A DNA stretch of 64,000 bases from Methanocella conradii HZ254 (GCF_000251105.1 NC_017034.1:1674001-1738000); one strand, 5' to 3'. Shown: positions 31,303-41,180, counted from the stretch's first letter. Notes: generated from the letters alone by a model not told the origin. A program made the numbers and translations.

Positions 31303-32577
31303 ATGAGCTATCCCACGAACTTCATACATGCGGCTGACATCCATCTGGGCAAAAGGCAATATGACCTCGATGAGCGGTTCAGGGATTTTGCCAACACGTT
31401 CCTAAAGATCGTGGAGTATGCTGTCAATGAAAAAGCCGAGTTTGTCCTGATATCTGGAGACCTATTCGACCAGCGTAACATCAATGCGCCAACCTACGTG
31501 CAGGCCAGGCAAGTGCTGATGCGGCTAAAAGAGGCGGGAATACCCTGCATTGCCATAGAAGGAAACCACGATAGGGCTTTTTTAAGGGATGGCATGTCGT
31601 GGCTGGAGTCGCTTGACTATGAGGGGCTGGTTAAGCTCATCAAGCCAGGCGAGGAACGCTTGATGGAGAACTATGTTGATATTGGGCGGATAAGGATATA
31701 TGGCATGTGCTATGCCGGGTCATCGACATCGGCAGTCTTGCCGAGGATTGCGCAGGAGATAAAGGAGATAAACGGCTCCGACCCTCCGGAATACACTGTT
31801 TTGATGATGCACCTGGGAGTGGAAGGCAAGGTGAAGGAGAGCATCATCGGAGAGGTCTCGTATGAGAGCCTGTTACCGCTCAGGGAGTGCGTGGATTATC
31901 TTGCCTTGGGCCATTATCATAATACTTACGATATCGATGGATGGGTGTATAACCCTGGCTGCCCTGAAACCTGGTCGATCGCAGAGCTGGGAGGGCAGAA
32001 AGGGTTTTATCATGTGAAGAATGGAGCAGCAGCCCTGAAGCAGGTTGAAGGCACCCGTGAGTTCTTTATCGTTAAAGTTAATGTAGATGGCCATAAGCGC
32101 GTCGATAGTCTTGAGGGCGAGATAGAGCATAAGCTGAGCCGTATCTCGTCTAATAAGCCAATCGTATACGTCTTATTACATGGTACGCTAAACTTCGATA
32201 AGTCAGCGATTGACATCGAGAAGATAAGGCGGATGGCAATCGAAAGAACGGGCGCATTATATGCCGATGTCCGCTTTGACCTGCTTAACGATGAGTTCAC
32301 AGTGGCCAGGCTGGACTCGGACTCGCTGGACAGGGCGTCAATCGAGCGGGAGGTCTTCAGGAAGCTCGCCCTCGCCGATAGCATGCTGGCAGGGCATAGT
32401 GAGCAATTCGCCAGCGCGCTTGCAGACATAAAGGACATGGCGGTTAAAGGCGCTGATGAGCATAGCTTGGATGCCGTTTTACGCAAGCTATTCGAAACCA
32501 TAAAAGGAGCTCCAGAAGGGCAAAAAAATCTTATATCTGAGGGCGACGGCGAGTGGGATTGGAGGAATAGGCTGTGA
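31303..32577 (+). CDS. mre11: Mre11 double-strand-break repair nuclease
   Basis: A 424-aa metallophosphoesterase nuclease that trims DNA ends with Rad50. Phosphoesterase motifs in order are HAADIHLGK, SGDLFDQ, EGNHDRAF, MMHLGVEG and LGHYHNTYD. A C-terminal helical segment is expected to bind the Rad50 coiled coil. It overlaps rad50 by four bases (GTGA), as usual for the pair. Confidence 0.96.
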   Translation: MSYPTNFIHAADIHLGKRQYDLDERFRDFANTFLKIVEYAVNEKAEFVLISGDLFDQRNINAPTYVQARQVLMRLKEAGIPCIAIEGNHDRAFLRDGMSWLESLDYEGLVKLIKPGEERLMENYVDIGRIRIYGMCYAGSSTSAVLPRIAQEIKEINGSDPPEYTVLMMHLGVEGKVKESIIGEVSYESLLPLRECVDYLALGHYHNTYDIDGWVYNPGCPETWSIAELGGQKGFYHVKNGAAALKQVEGTREFFIVKVNVDGHKRVDSLEGEIEHKLSRISSNKPIVYVLLHGTLNFDKSAIDIEKIRRMAIERTGALYADVRFDLLNDEFTVARLDSDSLDRASIEREVFRKLALADSMLAGHSEQFASALADIKDMAVKGADEHSLDAVLRKLFETIKGAPEGQKNLISEGDGEWDWRNRL

Positions 32578-34937
32578 TCATCGAGCGGGTGGAGCTCAAA
32601 AACATAAAGAGCTATAAGAATGAGGTGGTGGAGTTCACCGAGGGCATCACTAGCATCTCCGGCTTGAATGGTGCGGGCAAGTCGACAATTCTAGAGGCGG
32701 TGGGCTTCGCCCTCTTCGACTCGATACCCTATAGCCAGGCCGACTTCGTGCGTAAGGGCGAGAAGACCGGGGAGGTGTCTGTCACCTTTATCGGGGCTGA
32801 TGGCCTAAGGTACACAGTTACGAGGAAGTGTGGCGCATCCCAGTCATATTATCTTATAGATAGCTTTAACAACAGGTTTGAAGGCAAGGAGGACGTCGGC
32901 TCGAAGCTGTGTGAGATACTTGGCTATAGGGTATCGAGCATGAGCCAGCTATGCTCGCTCTTCGAGAACGCCATTGGCGTGCTACAGGGGACCTTTGTCT
33001 CAGAATTTTCTAAAAAACCTGGCGAGAGGAAGAAGATATTTGCTCCACTTCTTCGGGTTGAAGAGTACGATGATGCGTTTAGAAACTTGCTGCCTCTCGT
33101 AAACATGATGGAAGCGCGCATAGGCAAGATGAGCGAGGAGATAAGGTATAAGGAGGGCGTCGCCAGCAGGCTCGATGGCCTTGTGGAGGAGATGAATGGC
33201 CTTATTAAGGATATAGAGCGCCTGGGCTTTGATTTACAATCTAAAAATGAAGAGCTTGGGATAGTTAAGGCTAAAAAGGATGGCATGGATAAGCTTGAGG
33301 ATGAGGCTAAAGGGCTGGAAGGCCAGCTTCGGCTTATCGATGTTGACATCCAGAATAAGCGGGCAGCCCTTGCTAAGGCGGAATCGGAGCTAAAAAAATG
33401 CGAGTCTGCAGCGAAAAAAATCATCGAGACAGAGCCTGGCTACAAAGAGTACCTGGCTAAGCTCGACGAGCGGATGAGCATAGACGCAAAAAGGGATGAC
33501 TACAACAGGCTGGTTTTGTCATATAAGACGCTAGAGGCGCGGCTTGAGGCCGACAGGAAGAGGCTTGAAGACTATAAAAGGTCGCTACAAGAGCTTGAGC
33601 GATATGAAGCTGAGATAGAAGCCTTACGGCCTAAAGTAGAACAGGAAGAAGACCTTCAAAAGAAAAAAGAAGAAGTCATGGCGAGCCTTCAAGAGAAGGA
33701 GTCAGAAAGAAAACAATTAACAGAGCGCATGGATATCGTCAAAAAAAGCAAAGGTAACCTTTGCCCGCTATTGCCGGGCGTCGAATGCAAGTCTGTCACA
33801 GATTTTTCTGGCTATTTCAAGGAACGGCTCGAGCATCTCAACTTAGAGAAAATATCTCTTGAGATAGAGTTAAAAGAGATAAGGCAACGATTAAAAGAGC
33901 TAGGCGAGCCTGGCAAATCTATAGCCATTAAGCTCGAATCCCTTAAAAAGAAAGATAAAGTCCTCACCGATATCGCAGCAATTGAAAAGGATATTGAACA
34001 GCGTAGTGGCGAGCTAAAAAGGCTTAATGATTCGTTGAAGCAGTACGGAGGGCTGGAAGATGCCTACAGGGCTCTAAATAAAAGGCTCGAACAGCTAAAG
34101 CCAGCATATGAAGAATACCAGAAAAACGTAGAAATGGCGAAGGCAAAAGAAGAGTGGAAAGAGGCATACCAAAAATCGCTCAAAGAGCTGGAAGAGCTAC
34201 AAGGGGAATACGCCACTATTGAGGAAAAGCTAAAGGTAAAGCGGCAAGCATACGACAAAAATCTACACGAGAGCATAAAAAAGCGATATGAAGAGCTGAC
34301 CAGGGATATTGCAAGCATTGAGGCAACGCAAAAATCGTACTCCAGAAGGCTCGAAAGCGTGAAAAAGGATATCGAGGAAATCCAGGAGTACAAGAAGGCC
34401 ATAGCCGAGCTAAAGTCAAAACGTGAGCGCGAAATTGAATATAAGGCTTTCATAGAGCTGGTAAGGGAAAAGATACGCATGGCCGGCCCCTACGTCATCC
34501 GCGTATTCATGGACATCATCTCCAGAGAGGCGACGGAGATGTACTCAGAGATAGCGGGCGACCTCGTGCAGATAAAATGGACAGAGGATTACGATATTGT
34601 GATGACGGAAGATGGCAGAGAGCGGCCCTTTAAGCAGCTCTCGGGAGGCGAGCAGATGAGCGCCGCACTCGCCGTCAGGCTGGCAATCCTCAAGGTGCTG
34701 ACGGGCAGCGACCTGGTCTTCCTCGATGAGCCAACGCAAAACCTGGACGAAAACCGCCGCCTAAACCTGGCCCAGGAGATCACAAGAATAAAGGACTTCA
34801 GGCAGATGGTCATCATATCGCACGACGACACGTTTAACTCTGCACTTGAGAACGTCATCGAGATAGAGAAGGAGAACGGAGTTAGTCGCGTAAGGAGGCG
34901 GATAGGGGATGCTCGACCTCAGGCAACTCTCACTTGA
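32574..34937 (+). CDS. rad50: Rad50 SMC-like ATPase with an atypical hook
   Basis: A 787-aa ATPase acting with Mre11. The head halves have Walker A GLNGAGKST (about residue 36), signature LSGGEQMSA, and Walker B LVFLDEPTQ. A long coiled coil separates them. The apex, normally a zinc hook CPxC, reads CPLLPGVEC here: Cys 397 and 405 are separated by seven residues rather than two. Zinc coordination geometry must differ or the hook may be metal-free. Start codon is GTG. It overlaps nurA by 29 bases. Confidence 0.95.
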   Translation: MIIERVELKNIKSYKNEVVEFTEGITSISGLNGAGKSTILEAVGFALFDSIPYSQADFVRKGEKTGEVSVTFIGADGLRYTVTRKCGASQSYYLIDSFNNRFEGKEDVGSKLCEILGYRVSSMSQLCSLFENAIGVLQGTFVSEFSKKPGERKKIFAPLLRVEEYDDAFRNLLPLVNMMEARIGKMSEEIRYKEGVASRLDGLVEEMNGLIKDIERLGFDLQSKNEELGIVKAKKDGMDKLEDEAKGLEGQLRLIDVDIQNKRAALAKAESELKKCESAAKKIIETEPGYKEYLAKLDERMSIDAKRDDYNRLVLSYKTLEARLEADRKRLEDYKRSLQELERYEAEIEALRPKVEQEEDLQKKKEEVMASLQEKESERKQLTERMDIVKKSKGNLCPLLPGVECKSVTDFSGYFKERLEHLNLEKISLEIELKEIRQRLKELGEPGKSIAIKLESLKKKDKVLTDIAAIEKDIEQRSGELKRLNDSLKQYGGLEDAYRALNKRLEQLKPAYEEYQKNVEMAKAKEEWKEAYQKSLKELEELQGEYATIEEKLKVKRQAYDKNLHESIKKRYEELTRDIASIEATQKSYSRRLESVKKDIEEIQEYKKAIAELKSKREREIEYKAFIELVREKIRMAGPYVIRVFMDIISREATEMYSEIAGDLVQIKWTEDYDIVMTEDGRERPFKQLSGGEQMSAALAVRLAILKVLTGSDLVFLDEPTQNLDENRRLNLAQEITRIKDFRQMVIISHDDTFNSALENVIEIEKENGVSRVRRRIGDARPQATLT

Positions 34938-36072
34938 GCTCTCCGAGAAAAAGGACGACATACTGGGCTTTGAGCGTGAAGAGAGCCAGGTGATGAGCGC
35001 ATATAAGGAGAAGCTTCCGCTTATAGATGCGCTAGACATGAGGGCTAACGACCGGCTGCCACTATACTCAGGTTGTAAGGTCCTTGAGGAGGGCGCATTT
35101 ATACGGCGTTTTTCAAAAAGGTTCATGAATAGGGGGGAGGCTACGGACTGGGCGATGGAGGTTCTTAGGGGGAAAACCATTGCGGCGGTTGACGGCAGCC
35201 AGGTATACGCCTCACGTAGCTACTCGGTGCCGATCGGGCTTGCGCAAGCCGGGCTGGTAATCAACAGGCACACAGGCGCTGACGGCTTTTCCGCTTCATA
35301 CAAGCTATCTCTCGTATTGCCCCGTGAATTCGAGGAGCATGGAGGCATGTCAGCATACTCGCCAGTCCCCGTCTCCTTAAAAAGACATCAGCTTGAGTGT
35401 AATGCTATCATAGATTTCATGCGCTCTGAGCAGGGAAATCTCGTCTTTTTTGACGGCTCACTCGTTCTCTCTTTCATTAGCCAGCTTGAGGAAAAAGTAA
35501 GGGAGCAGTACGCCGCATCCATCATAGAGCTGATGGAGACGTCTGAAGATACACAGACCCCTGTCGTCGCCTATACCGACATGTCCTTAAATAAGGACCT
35601 GGTCACCATGATGAGGCATTACTACGGGTTGCCGCTTACAACCCATTTAGTGGACGCTTACCTTCTCGATGGCAAGCTAAACTGGGGAGACCGTACCAGG
35701 GCTTTCTTATCGGACCGCGAAGACCGGGATGTTAAAAATAAAAGGTCAACCCTGGACCTGTACGGACCTTACAGGGATTCCGTGGCGTTCTTCTACATCC
35801 AGTCAGGTGGAGGCCTGCCCTCTAAAATAGAGGTGCCCAGATGGGTCTATGAGAAAAAAATGCTGGACATGATAGCTGACGTGGTGAGAGCCGAGTGCAT
35901 CATAAGGCCAGGTTATCCTGATATAATCCACAGGGCACACGAGCATACGATGATAAGCCAGCCTGAGGCGGACCAGTTCAACCGGATGCTGGAGGGCTTC
36001 GCGGCAAAAAATGGAATCAAAATTTATAAGAGCGCCAAAGAGCAAAATAAGCGGATGGTGCATAAGGCTTGA
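34909..36072 (+). CDS. nurA: NurA 5'-3' nuclease
   Basis: A 387-aa RNase H-fold nuclease that works with the HerA translocase to make 3' overhangs. The first catalytic motif is IAAVDGSQVYASR (about residue 89), followed by LVFFDGSLVLSF. It has a typical position in the mre11-rad50-nurA-herA operon. It overlaps the next gene by four bases (TTGA). Confidence 0.92.
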   Translation: MLDLRQLSLELSEKKDDILGFEREESQVMSAYKEKLPLIDALDMRANDRLPLYSGCKVLEEGAFIRRFSKRFMNRGEATDWAMEVLRGKTIAAVDGSQVYASRSYSVPIGLAQAGLVINRHTGADGFSASYKLSLVLPREFEEHGGMSAYSPVPVSLKRHQLECNAIIDFMRSEQGNLVFFDGSLVLSFISQLEEKVREQYAASIIELMETSEDTQTPVVAYTDMSLNKDLVTMMRHYYGLPLTTHLVDAYLLDGKLNWGDRTRAFLSDREDRDVKNKRSTLDLYGPYRDSVAFFYIQSGGGLPSKIEVPRWVYEKKMLDMIADVVRAECIIRPGYPDIIHRAHEHTMISQPEADQFNRMLEGFAAKNGIKIYKSAKEQNKRMVHKA

Positions 36073-36605
36073 AGGTAGGGACGGTCATACAGGTCAGGTC
36101 TTTTTCCGAGTATCTGGTGAAGGCGCCCCTCGAAGAGTGCGACGGGTATGTGGCCGCATCCAGCGTGCCCGTTGGCACATACGTATCCATAAAGTCGGCG
36201 CAGGGCTCGATCGTAGGCATCGTGACCGGCGTCCAGCACGACATAAAAGAGGAGTACCTGCCATTCCTTTCTGAAGAGAAAAGGGAAGCGTTCATCCCAT
36301 ACGTCAACGACTATAGAAGCTCATACCTTATAATAAAAGGCATAGGAAATGTGCAGGATGGTAAAGCCTTCCAGAGCCTTTCCTTTGCTCCTGTGGTCAA
36401 TGACGTGGCTGAGGTGATGAGCAGAGATAGCGTTAGGGCTTTCCACATGCCCAATGGCAAGCCAAGCTTTTCCTATTATAGAAAGCTCTCATCAGGCCTT
36501 GACCCTGCTATAATGAGCGCCATAATCGACCGCCTGGCAGAGGCCATTCCCGAGAGCAGGCCCATGCTGGCGGCGCTGAAAAAGTACACGGAGCGTCAGG
36601 CATGA
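36069..36605 (+). CDS. HAS-barrel-like protein in the HerA-NurA operon
   Basis: A 178-aa protein with a TTG start (36069). The N-terminal half, with VGTVIQVRSFSEYLVKAP and later YVSIKSAQGSIVGIVTGV, looks like the HAS barrel found at the start of HerA. The rest is helical, without an ATPase motif. It lies between nurA and herA, overlapping both, so it is probably a partner of the HerA-NurA complex. This assignment is inferred from strand pattern and position. Confidence 0.6.
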   Translation: MKVGTVIQVRSFSEYLVKAPLEECDGYVAASSVPVGTYVSIKSAQGSIVGIVTGVQHDIKEEYLPFLSEEKREAFIPYVNDYRSSYLIIKGIGNVQDGKAFQSLSFAPVVNDVAEVMSRDSVRAFHMPNGKPSFSYYRKLSSGLDPAIMSAIIDRLAEAIPESRPMLAALKKYTERQA

Positions 36606-38170
36606 AGCCCGTCGGCATTGTCAAGCACGTAGAAGAGAACGATATAATTTTTATATCCTCGCAAAAGCTCAAGAAGGGCGATTTCGTGGCATATAAGGAC
36701 AGATGGGTTGACAGCGACCGCTTCATCCTGTGCCGCGTAAGATATGCTCGATCGCTAAAGGAATATCCTGACGAGTTCTTGATGGATGATGGCCTCGACC
36801 CAAAGGAGATATTAGAGTTTAGCGGGATGGACGCCGAGGACTATAAAAAATACCTTATAACCGCTTCCATAGTTGGCTATTATAGCGGCTCATTAAAGGA
36901 GTTTAAGCATCCCAGGACTATGCCCGACTTTGGAGAGCCGGTATACCTCGCAGGTAATGAGATGCTGAAGGATATCAGCCCTGTCCCGTCAGGTTCCCAG
37001 GGGTCGGCGACTGTCGGGGTGGTGCTGGGGACCGACGTGCCAGTGGCGCTAAGCGTGAAGGAGCTGGCGAGCCAGCACCTGAGCATTATCGCTGCCACGG
37101 GGAGCGGCAAGAGCTACACAGTTGGAGTGCTCATCGAGGAGCTTATGAAGCCCATTAACAGGGCAGCCGTGCTCGTCGTAGACCCGCACGGAGAGTACTC
37201 TACACTATCAGACATCCAAAACAAGCCAGAGTTCAGCCAGGATGGATATCGTCCAACGGTCAAAATACTGCGAAAGGATAACGTCAAGATAAGGGTCACC
37301 GAGCTAACCCTTGATGACTATCTAGGCGTCCTGGAAATGACGGAAAAAATGGAGGCCTTATTTATAAGGGCGTTTAACGCTCTTCCCGACCGCTCGAACT
37401 ATAAAAAGGTAGACCTGCTGAACGAGGTGAGGGCGCTTCGAGATGAAAATAACCAGTCCACGATAGACGGCATAATATGGAGATTTGAGAGCAACATAAT
37501 GAACAGGCCGATATTCGATGATTTCCAGCACATGCAGCTAAAGGAGCAGTTCAGCGTCGGCCAGCTAACTATACTGGACCTTAGCGGGCTATCCCAGAAG
37601 GAGCAGCAGCTAATCGTAGCAGTCTTGCTGCGCAGGCTCTTCGACGCCAGGGAGAACACGGTAAACCAGAGGTATGGAGAAAAAGACGAGAAATACCTGC
37701 CCTACCCTGTCTTTGTCGTGCTGGAGGAAGCCCATCGCTTCGCACCGCAGAACGGGGAGGCCAAGTCAAAAAGCATCTTGAAGACTATACTCTCAGAAGG
37801 CCGCAAGTTTGGGATAGGCGTTTGCATGGTCTCACAGCGCCCCTCTAAGCTGGATAGCGACTGCCTCTCGCAGTGCATGTCCCAGATAACCATGCGCATC
37901 ATAAACCCGGTAGACAGGAATCAGATAGGCGCAAGCATCGAGAGCATGAGCAATGACATGCTCGATGAGCTTCCTGGCCTGGCGAGGGGCGAGGCGCTTG
38001 TGTCGGGCGTGGCCATTAACACCCCTACCATTGTTAAGATAAGGGAGAGGATTACCAAACATGGTGGTACCAGCCCCGACGCCCCGTTGCAATGGATTGA
38101 ATACTCTCAAAAAAATATAGCGTCAAAGCAGGCGGTAATGGCGCAAAGAAAGCAGTACAGGCTATTTTAA
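36602..38170 (+). CDS. herA: HerA DNA translocase/helicase
   Basis: A 522-aa hexameric ATPase of the FtsK-HerA superfamily. It has an N-terminal HAS barrel, Walker A ATGSGKSYT (about residue 166), Walker B-like PVFVVLEEAHRFAP, and the arginine-finger/sensor region MVSQRPSKLD. It pumps DNA for NurA during end resection. It starts ATGA with the preceding stop, ending the operon. The next gene is convergent and 10 bp away. Confidence 0.95.
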   Translation: MKPVGIVKHVEENDIIFISSQKLKKGDFVAYKDRWVDSDRFILCRVRYARSLKEYPDEFLMDDGLDPKEILEFSGMDAEDYKKYLITASIVGYYSGSLKEFKHPRTMPDFGEPVYLAGNEMLKDISPVPSGSQGSATVGVVLGTDVPVALSVKELASQHLSIIAATGSGKSYTVGVLIEELMKPINRAAVLVVDPHGEYSTLSDIQNKPEFSQDGYRPTVKILRKDNVKIRVTELTLDDYLGVLEMTEKMEALFIRAFNALPDRSNYKKVDLLNEVRALRDENNQSTIDGIIWRFESNIMNRPIFDDFQHMQLKEQFSVGQLTILDLSGLSQKEQQLIVAVLLRRLFDARENTVNQRYGEKDEKYLPYPVFVVLEEAHRFAPQNGEAKSKSILKTILSEGRKFGIGVCMVSQRPSKLDSDCLSQCMSQITMRIINPVDRNQIGASIESMSNDMLDELPGLARGEALVSGVAINTPTIVKIRERITKHGGTSPDAPLQWIEYSQKNIASKQAVMAQRKQYRLF

Positions 38171-38179
38171 ACTAATAAA

Positions 38180-38689
38180 TCATTTTTTACCGCTTTTTAC
38201 TGACTTTGATACGGCTTTAGCCTTTTTGGCCTTAGCTGCAGGCTTCTCAGAGACAGGGGCTTTCACCGCCTTAGCTGCGGCGGCCTCCTCTTCTATGGGA
38301 GGCGCAGGCTTCTCCTCGGCCTTCTTCTCCTCCGCCTCAAGCTCTTTCGCCAGCAGCTCTATCCAGTTACCAAGGTCGGGGCAATAGTCAGGCTCACACT
38401 CATACGTACAGCCGACACATGGGGCCACTTCACCGCCCGCCATTATCAAGCCAAAGTCGGCCTCTTTCTTCTCAGCTTTTTGAGGCTTATAGGTTATTCG
38501 AAAGGTCCTGGTACCCCTTACGGTCTCCCAGATACGCTTTATCTTGTCCTCCGACTCCAGCCTGGCTATGATACGAGAGCACTTACGGCTATCGATCTTC
38601 AGCTCTTTCCAAAGGTCGCTCTGGAGGACGCCATTGGGGCGGGACTTTATAATTTCAAGCGCCTTCTCCTCTAAGCCATCCTCGCTCAA
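38180..38689 (-). CDS. Winged-helix protein with Cys cluster (TFE-beta/RPC34-like?)
   Basis: A 169-aa protein. Residues 5-68 form a winged helix ending TRTFRITYKP. The middle has CVGCTYECEPDYCPDLGNWIE: four Cys, followed by a conserved-looking Trp. This WH-then-Cys-cluster order matches archaeal TFE-beta and eukaryotic RPC34/RPC39, where the Cys hold an [4Fe-4S] cluster. The C-terminal 60 residues are a Lys/Ala/Glu tail. The alternative is an unrelated HTH regulator with a metal site. It sits seven bp after lsm. Confidence 0.65.
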   Translation of the reverse strand: MSEDGLEEKALEIIKSRPNGVLQSDLWKELKIDSRKCSRIIARLESEDKIKRIWETVRGTRTFRITYKPQKAEKKEADFGLIMAGGEVAPCVGCTYECEPDYCPDLGNWIELLAKELEAEEKKAEEKPAPPIEEEAAAAKAVKAPVSEKPAAKAKKAKAVSKSVKSGKK

Positions 38690-38696
38690 AATCCGA

Positions 38697-38921
38697 TTAC
38701 TCCTTCACGGGGTTTAACAGGATTATGTTATTGCCTCTCAACACCACCGAGCCAAGCGTCCTCAGCTTCTGGCCGCCCTGGATCTCTGCGGTATCAACGA
38801 GATGCAGATTTAAATAGTCATCCGCGCTGACCAGCGTCCCCTCTAGGATGTTTTTCTCGCCTTTCATTTCTACCTGTATCTTCTGGCCTATCAACGATTG
38901 GACTTTTTTATTAGGGAACAA
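38697..38921 (-). CDS. lsm: LSm/Sm-like archaeal RNA-binding protein
   Basis: A 74-aa Sm-fold protein. The Sm1 region reads GQKIQVEMKGEKNILEGTLV with SADDYLNLHL, and Sm2 reads LGSVVLRGNNIILLNP. Archaeal LSm forms a heptameric ring that binds U-rich RNA. It precedes the winged-helix gene in the same direction and may be cotranscribed. Full length for the family. Confidence 0.93.
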   Translation of the reverse strand: MFPNKKVQSLIGQKIQVEMKGEKNILEGTLVSADDYLNLHLVDTAEIQGGQKLRTLGSVVLRGNNIILLNPVKE

Positions 38922-39003
38922 AAAATGGTCCTCCTTTACACAAATTAAAGATGCTAGTCTATATTCCGCTCATTACCTATTTGTATTTTTTTATCGTCAC
39001 ATG

Positions 39004-39471
39004 CTATGCCACGGGCCTCACCGTTTTCTTCACGGCATTGGCGATGTCCTTCCCAAGCCTCTTGCACTCCTCAAGGTCTCTTTCATTAGGCTCGTATTGC
39101 ACCCTCAACACGGGGTCGATGACCTTTATGCCAAGCGACCGCATCATCCTCGCTATGTCTACAGGCGCTTCGCCACTCCAGCCATATGACCCGAATGCCG
39201 CCCCAACCTTTCCCTCGATTGCCGTCTGGCCAAGCTCCTTGCCCATTCGCTCGATGAAGCGCTCCATGGCATCGTGCATCTTATACCAGAAGGTCGAGCT
39301 TCCGAGCGCTATGGCGTCTGCATCCCTTATCTCATTCATGTCTGCCTCATAAAAGCTCACAGAGCGGGCTTCCATGCCCCGGTCTTCCGCCCCATGGGCT
39401 ATGGCATCCGCCATTTTTTTGGTGTTCCCCTGAGTGCTGAGGTAGACCACGACTAATTTAGGCTTAACCAT
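39004..39471 (-). CDS. Flavodoxin-domain protein
   Basis: A 155-aa flavodoxin-like protein starting at the in-frame ATG near PKLVVVYLSTQGNTKKMA, the FMN phosphate-binding loop. Later segments ALGSSTFWYKMHD and AAFGSYGWSGEAP match the flavodoxin half of FprA-type flavo-diiron proteins. There is no diiron domain in the gene. It may carry electrons to a separate partner. A 9-base shorter start than the first ATG is preferred. Confidence 0.87.
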   Translation of the reverse strand: MVKPKLVVVYLSTQGNTKKMADAIAHGAEDRGMEARSVSFYEADMNEIRDADAIALGSSTFWYKMHDAMERFIERMGKELGQTAIEGKVGAAFGSYGWSGEAPVDIARMMRSLGIKVIDPVLRVQYEPNERDLEECKRLGKDIANAVKKTVRPVA

Positions 39472-39518
39472 AAATATCAAAATATAATATTAGTTTCGGC
39501 GTTATTAGCTTTACTGAC

Positions 39519-41180
39519 TTATTTTAACGCGGACACGTCCATCTCGAATAGCGCTATGGGCATCTCGATGCCCCAGTTCTTTAAAACCTGTGGGCGTACT
39601 TCGCCTATTATCCCGGCCTTTTTTTCGCCTATGTAAATATCGGCGCATCTGCCCGATATGAAGGTGGGGTGCTCTGCTGGAACTGTCTTCAGCGCATCGC
39701 CGAGGCCGAAGTTAAAGCACAACGCCTGCAGCTTAGCCTTAACCTCGTTAAACCCTGCCTTCGAGTAGCAGAGCGCACATGCCACATGCTCCTCCTCCCT
39801 TACGCCCGTCTCTTCCGAGTCATCTATAAACGCCACCGTCCCGACCTCAAAGATGTTCTGGGGATACTCCCTGTGGAGGTTGTTGGAGAGCACGATCATG
39901 AGCGAGGGGGCTATCCAGTTCCGCATTATATTATACTGGTCGGTGTAAGGATTGGATAGCTCGACGGCCATCCCATCATCCTGAAGCCCCATCTTCCCAT
40001 AGGCTTCCTCTTTGCCGATGAGGATGAAGTTAAGCGTGTCCTGGCAGCCCAGGCCTATCATGACCTCGCGCACCGCATCGCTTAGCCTGCCTTTCTCGGT
40101 AAGCTGCCCGATAGACGGCGTATCAGGGTACACGGGGGCCATGTTATTGAACCCGTAGGCCCGGCCGACGTCATCCACGACGTCGCGAACGTGGAGAATG
40201 TCCGTCCTGTAGGGGGGTATTTCGGCAATGAGATAATCGCTGCCAGTCTCGGCGATGCCATAGCCCATGCGTAATAAAAGGCTCCTCACGTCCACGGCTG
40301 TCAGGTCCAGGCCGAGGACGGAGTTCACCTCGTGCAGCCCCACTCGAATGCTCCGCACGCCAAGGTTAGGCCTCGCTAGCGTATGGCCTGGGTATTCGAC
40401 CTTTAGCCCATAAACCTTCGCCCCTCTCATGTACAATGAATAAAGGGCGATGTTAAGCATGTAGTCGATGGTGGCCTGGTCCTCGCCCGTAAGCTCTATG
40501 AGAAGCTCATGCGTGTCTATTGTTACTTCCGTCCTCTTAGAGTTTATAATCGGGGGAAAAGAGAACAGGCCCTCAGCATCGTATATCACCGGTACGAGGC
40601 TTTTGCCCTCAAGTACGTACGCATACTCCCTGCCCTTATCGTGGCGCTCAAGCACCTCTGCGGGCGTCATCTCCTCCTCTCCCTGAAGAGGCACGAACCT
40701 CACAGCGTCTCGAGGCACGGCCCTATAATAGATATCCTTGCCCTTAATTTTTGAGAGGTCGTGGATGCCGATTGCGCCCTTCTTCCTGCGCCTGCCGAAC
40801 GTGCCATGAAGCTTTTCCTGAAGGTGCATTATGGACTTGATCGACTCGTCTGTAAAATTCACGCCCCTGACGATTGCGCCCGTGACGTATGGACGGACGT
40901 TCTCAAGCTCCCTCTCAACGATGATGCGATAGCCTGATTGCCCTACGGGCGGGATGGTCATGCCCTCCCTGACGCCATAGTAGGCCCGCAGCATCAGGGC
41001 GATGCCTTCCTCACATAGCAGGTCGGCCCTGTCGCTGGTCACCTCGAAGGTCACCTCGTCTCCCTGCACCTCCTCGGTCTCTAAGCCCAGCTCAAAAAGG
41101 TCATCTCGCAGCTTGTCCAGGCTAACCTCCCTGCCTATGAGCCTGATTAAATCCGGATAGTTGACTGTCACTGTTGCCAT
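39519..41180 (-). CDS. pheT: Phenylalanyl-tRNA synthetase beta subunit
   Basis: A 553-aa archaeal/eukaryal-type PheRS beta subunit (shorter than the bacterial protein). It includes B1-type N-terminus, B3/B4 editing domain (PYVTGAIVRGVNF) and B5 domain (RTDILHVRDVVDDVGRAYG). It pairs with PheS to charge tRNA-Phe. It overlaps pheS by 13 bases. Confidence 0.95.
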   Translation of the reverse strand: MATVTVNYPDLIRLIGREVSLDKLRDDLFELGLETEEVQGDEVTFEVTSDRADLLCEEGIALMLRAYYGVREGMTIPPVGQSGYRIIVERELENVRPYVTGAIVRGVNFTDESIKSIMHLQEKLHGTFGRRRKKGAIGIHDLSKIKGKDIYYRAVPRDAVRFVPLQGEEEMTPAEVLERHDKGREYAYVLEGKSLVPVIYDAEGLFSFPPIINSKRTEVTIDTHELLIELTGEDQATIDYMLNIALYSLYMRGAKVYGLKVEYPGHTLARPNLGVRSIRVGLHEVNSVLGLDLTAVDVRSLLLRMGYGIAETGSDYLIAEIPPYRTDILHVRDVVDDVGRAYGFNNMAPVYPDTPSIGQLTEKGRLSDAVREVMIGLGCQDTLNFILIGKEEAYGKMGLQDDGMAVELSNPYTDQYNIMRNWIAPSLMIVLSNNLHREYPQNIFEVGTVAFIDDSEETGVREEEHVACALCYSKAGFNEVKAKLQALCFNFGLGDALKTVPAEHPTFISGRCADIYIGEKKAGIIGEVRPQVLKNWGIEMPIALFEMDVSALK

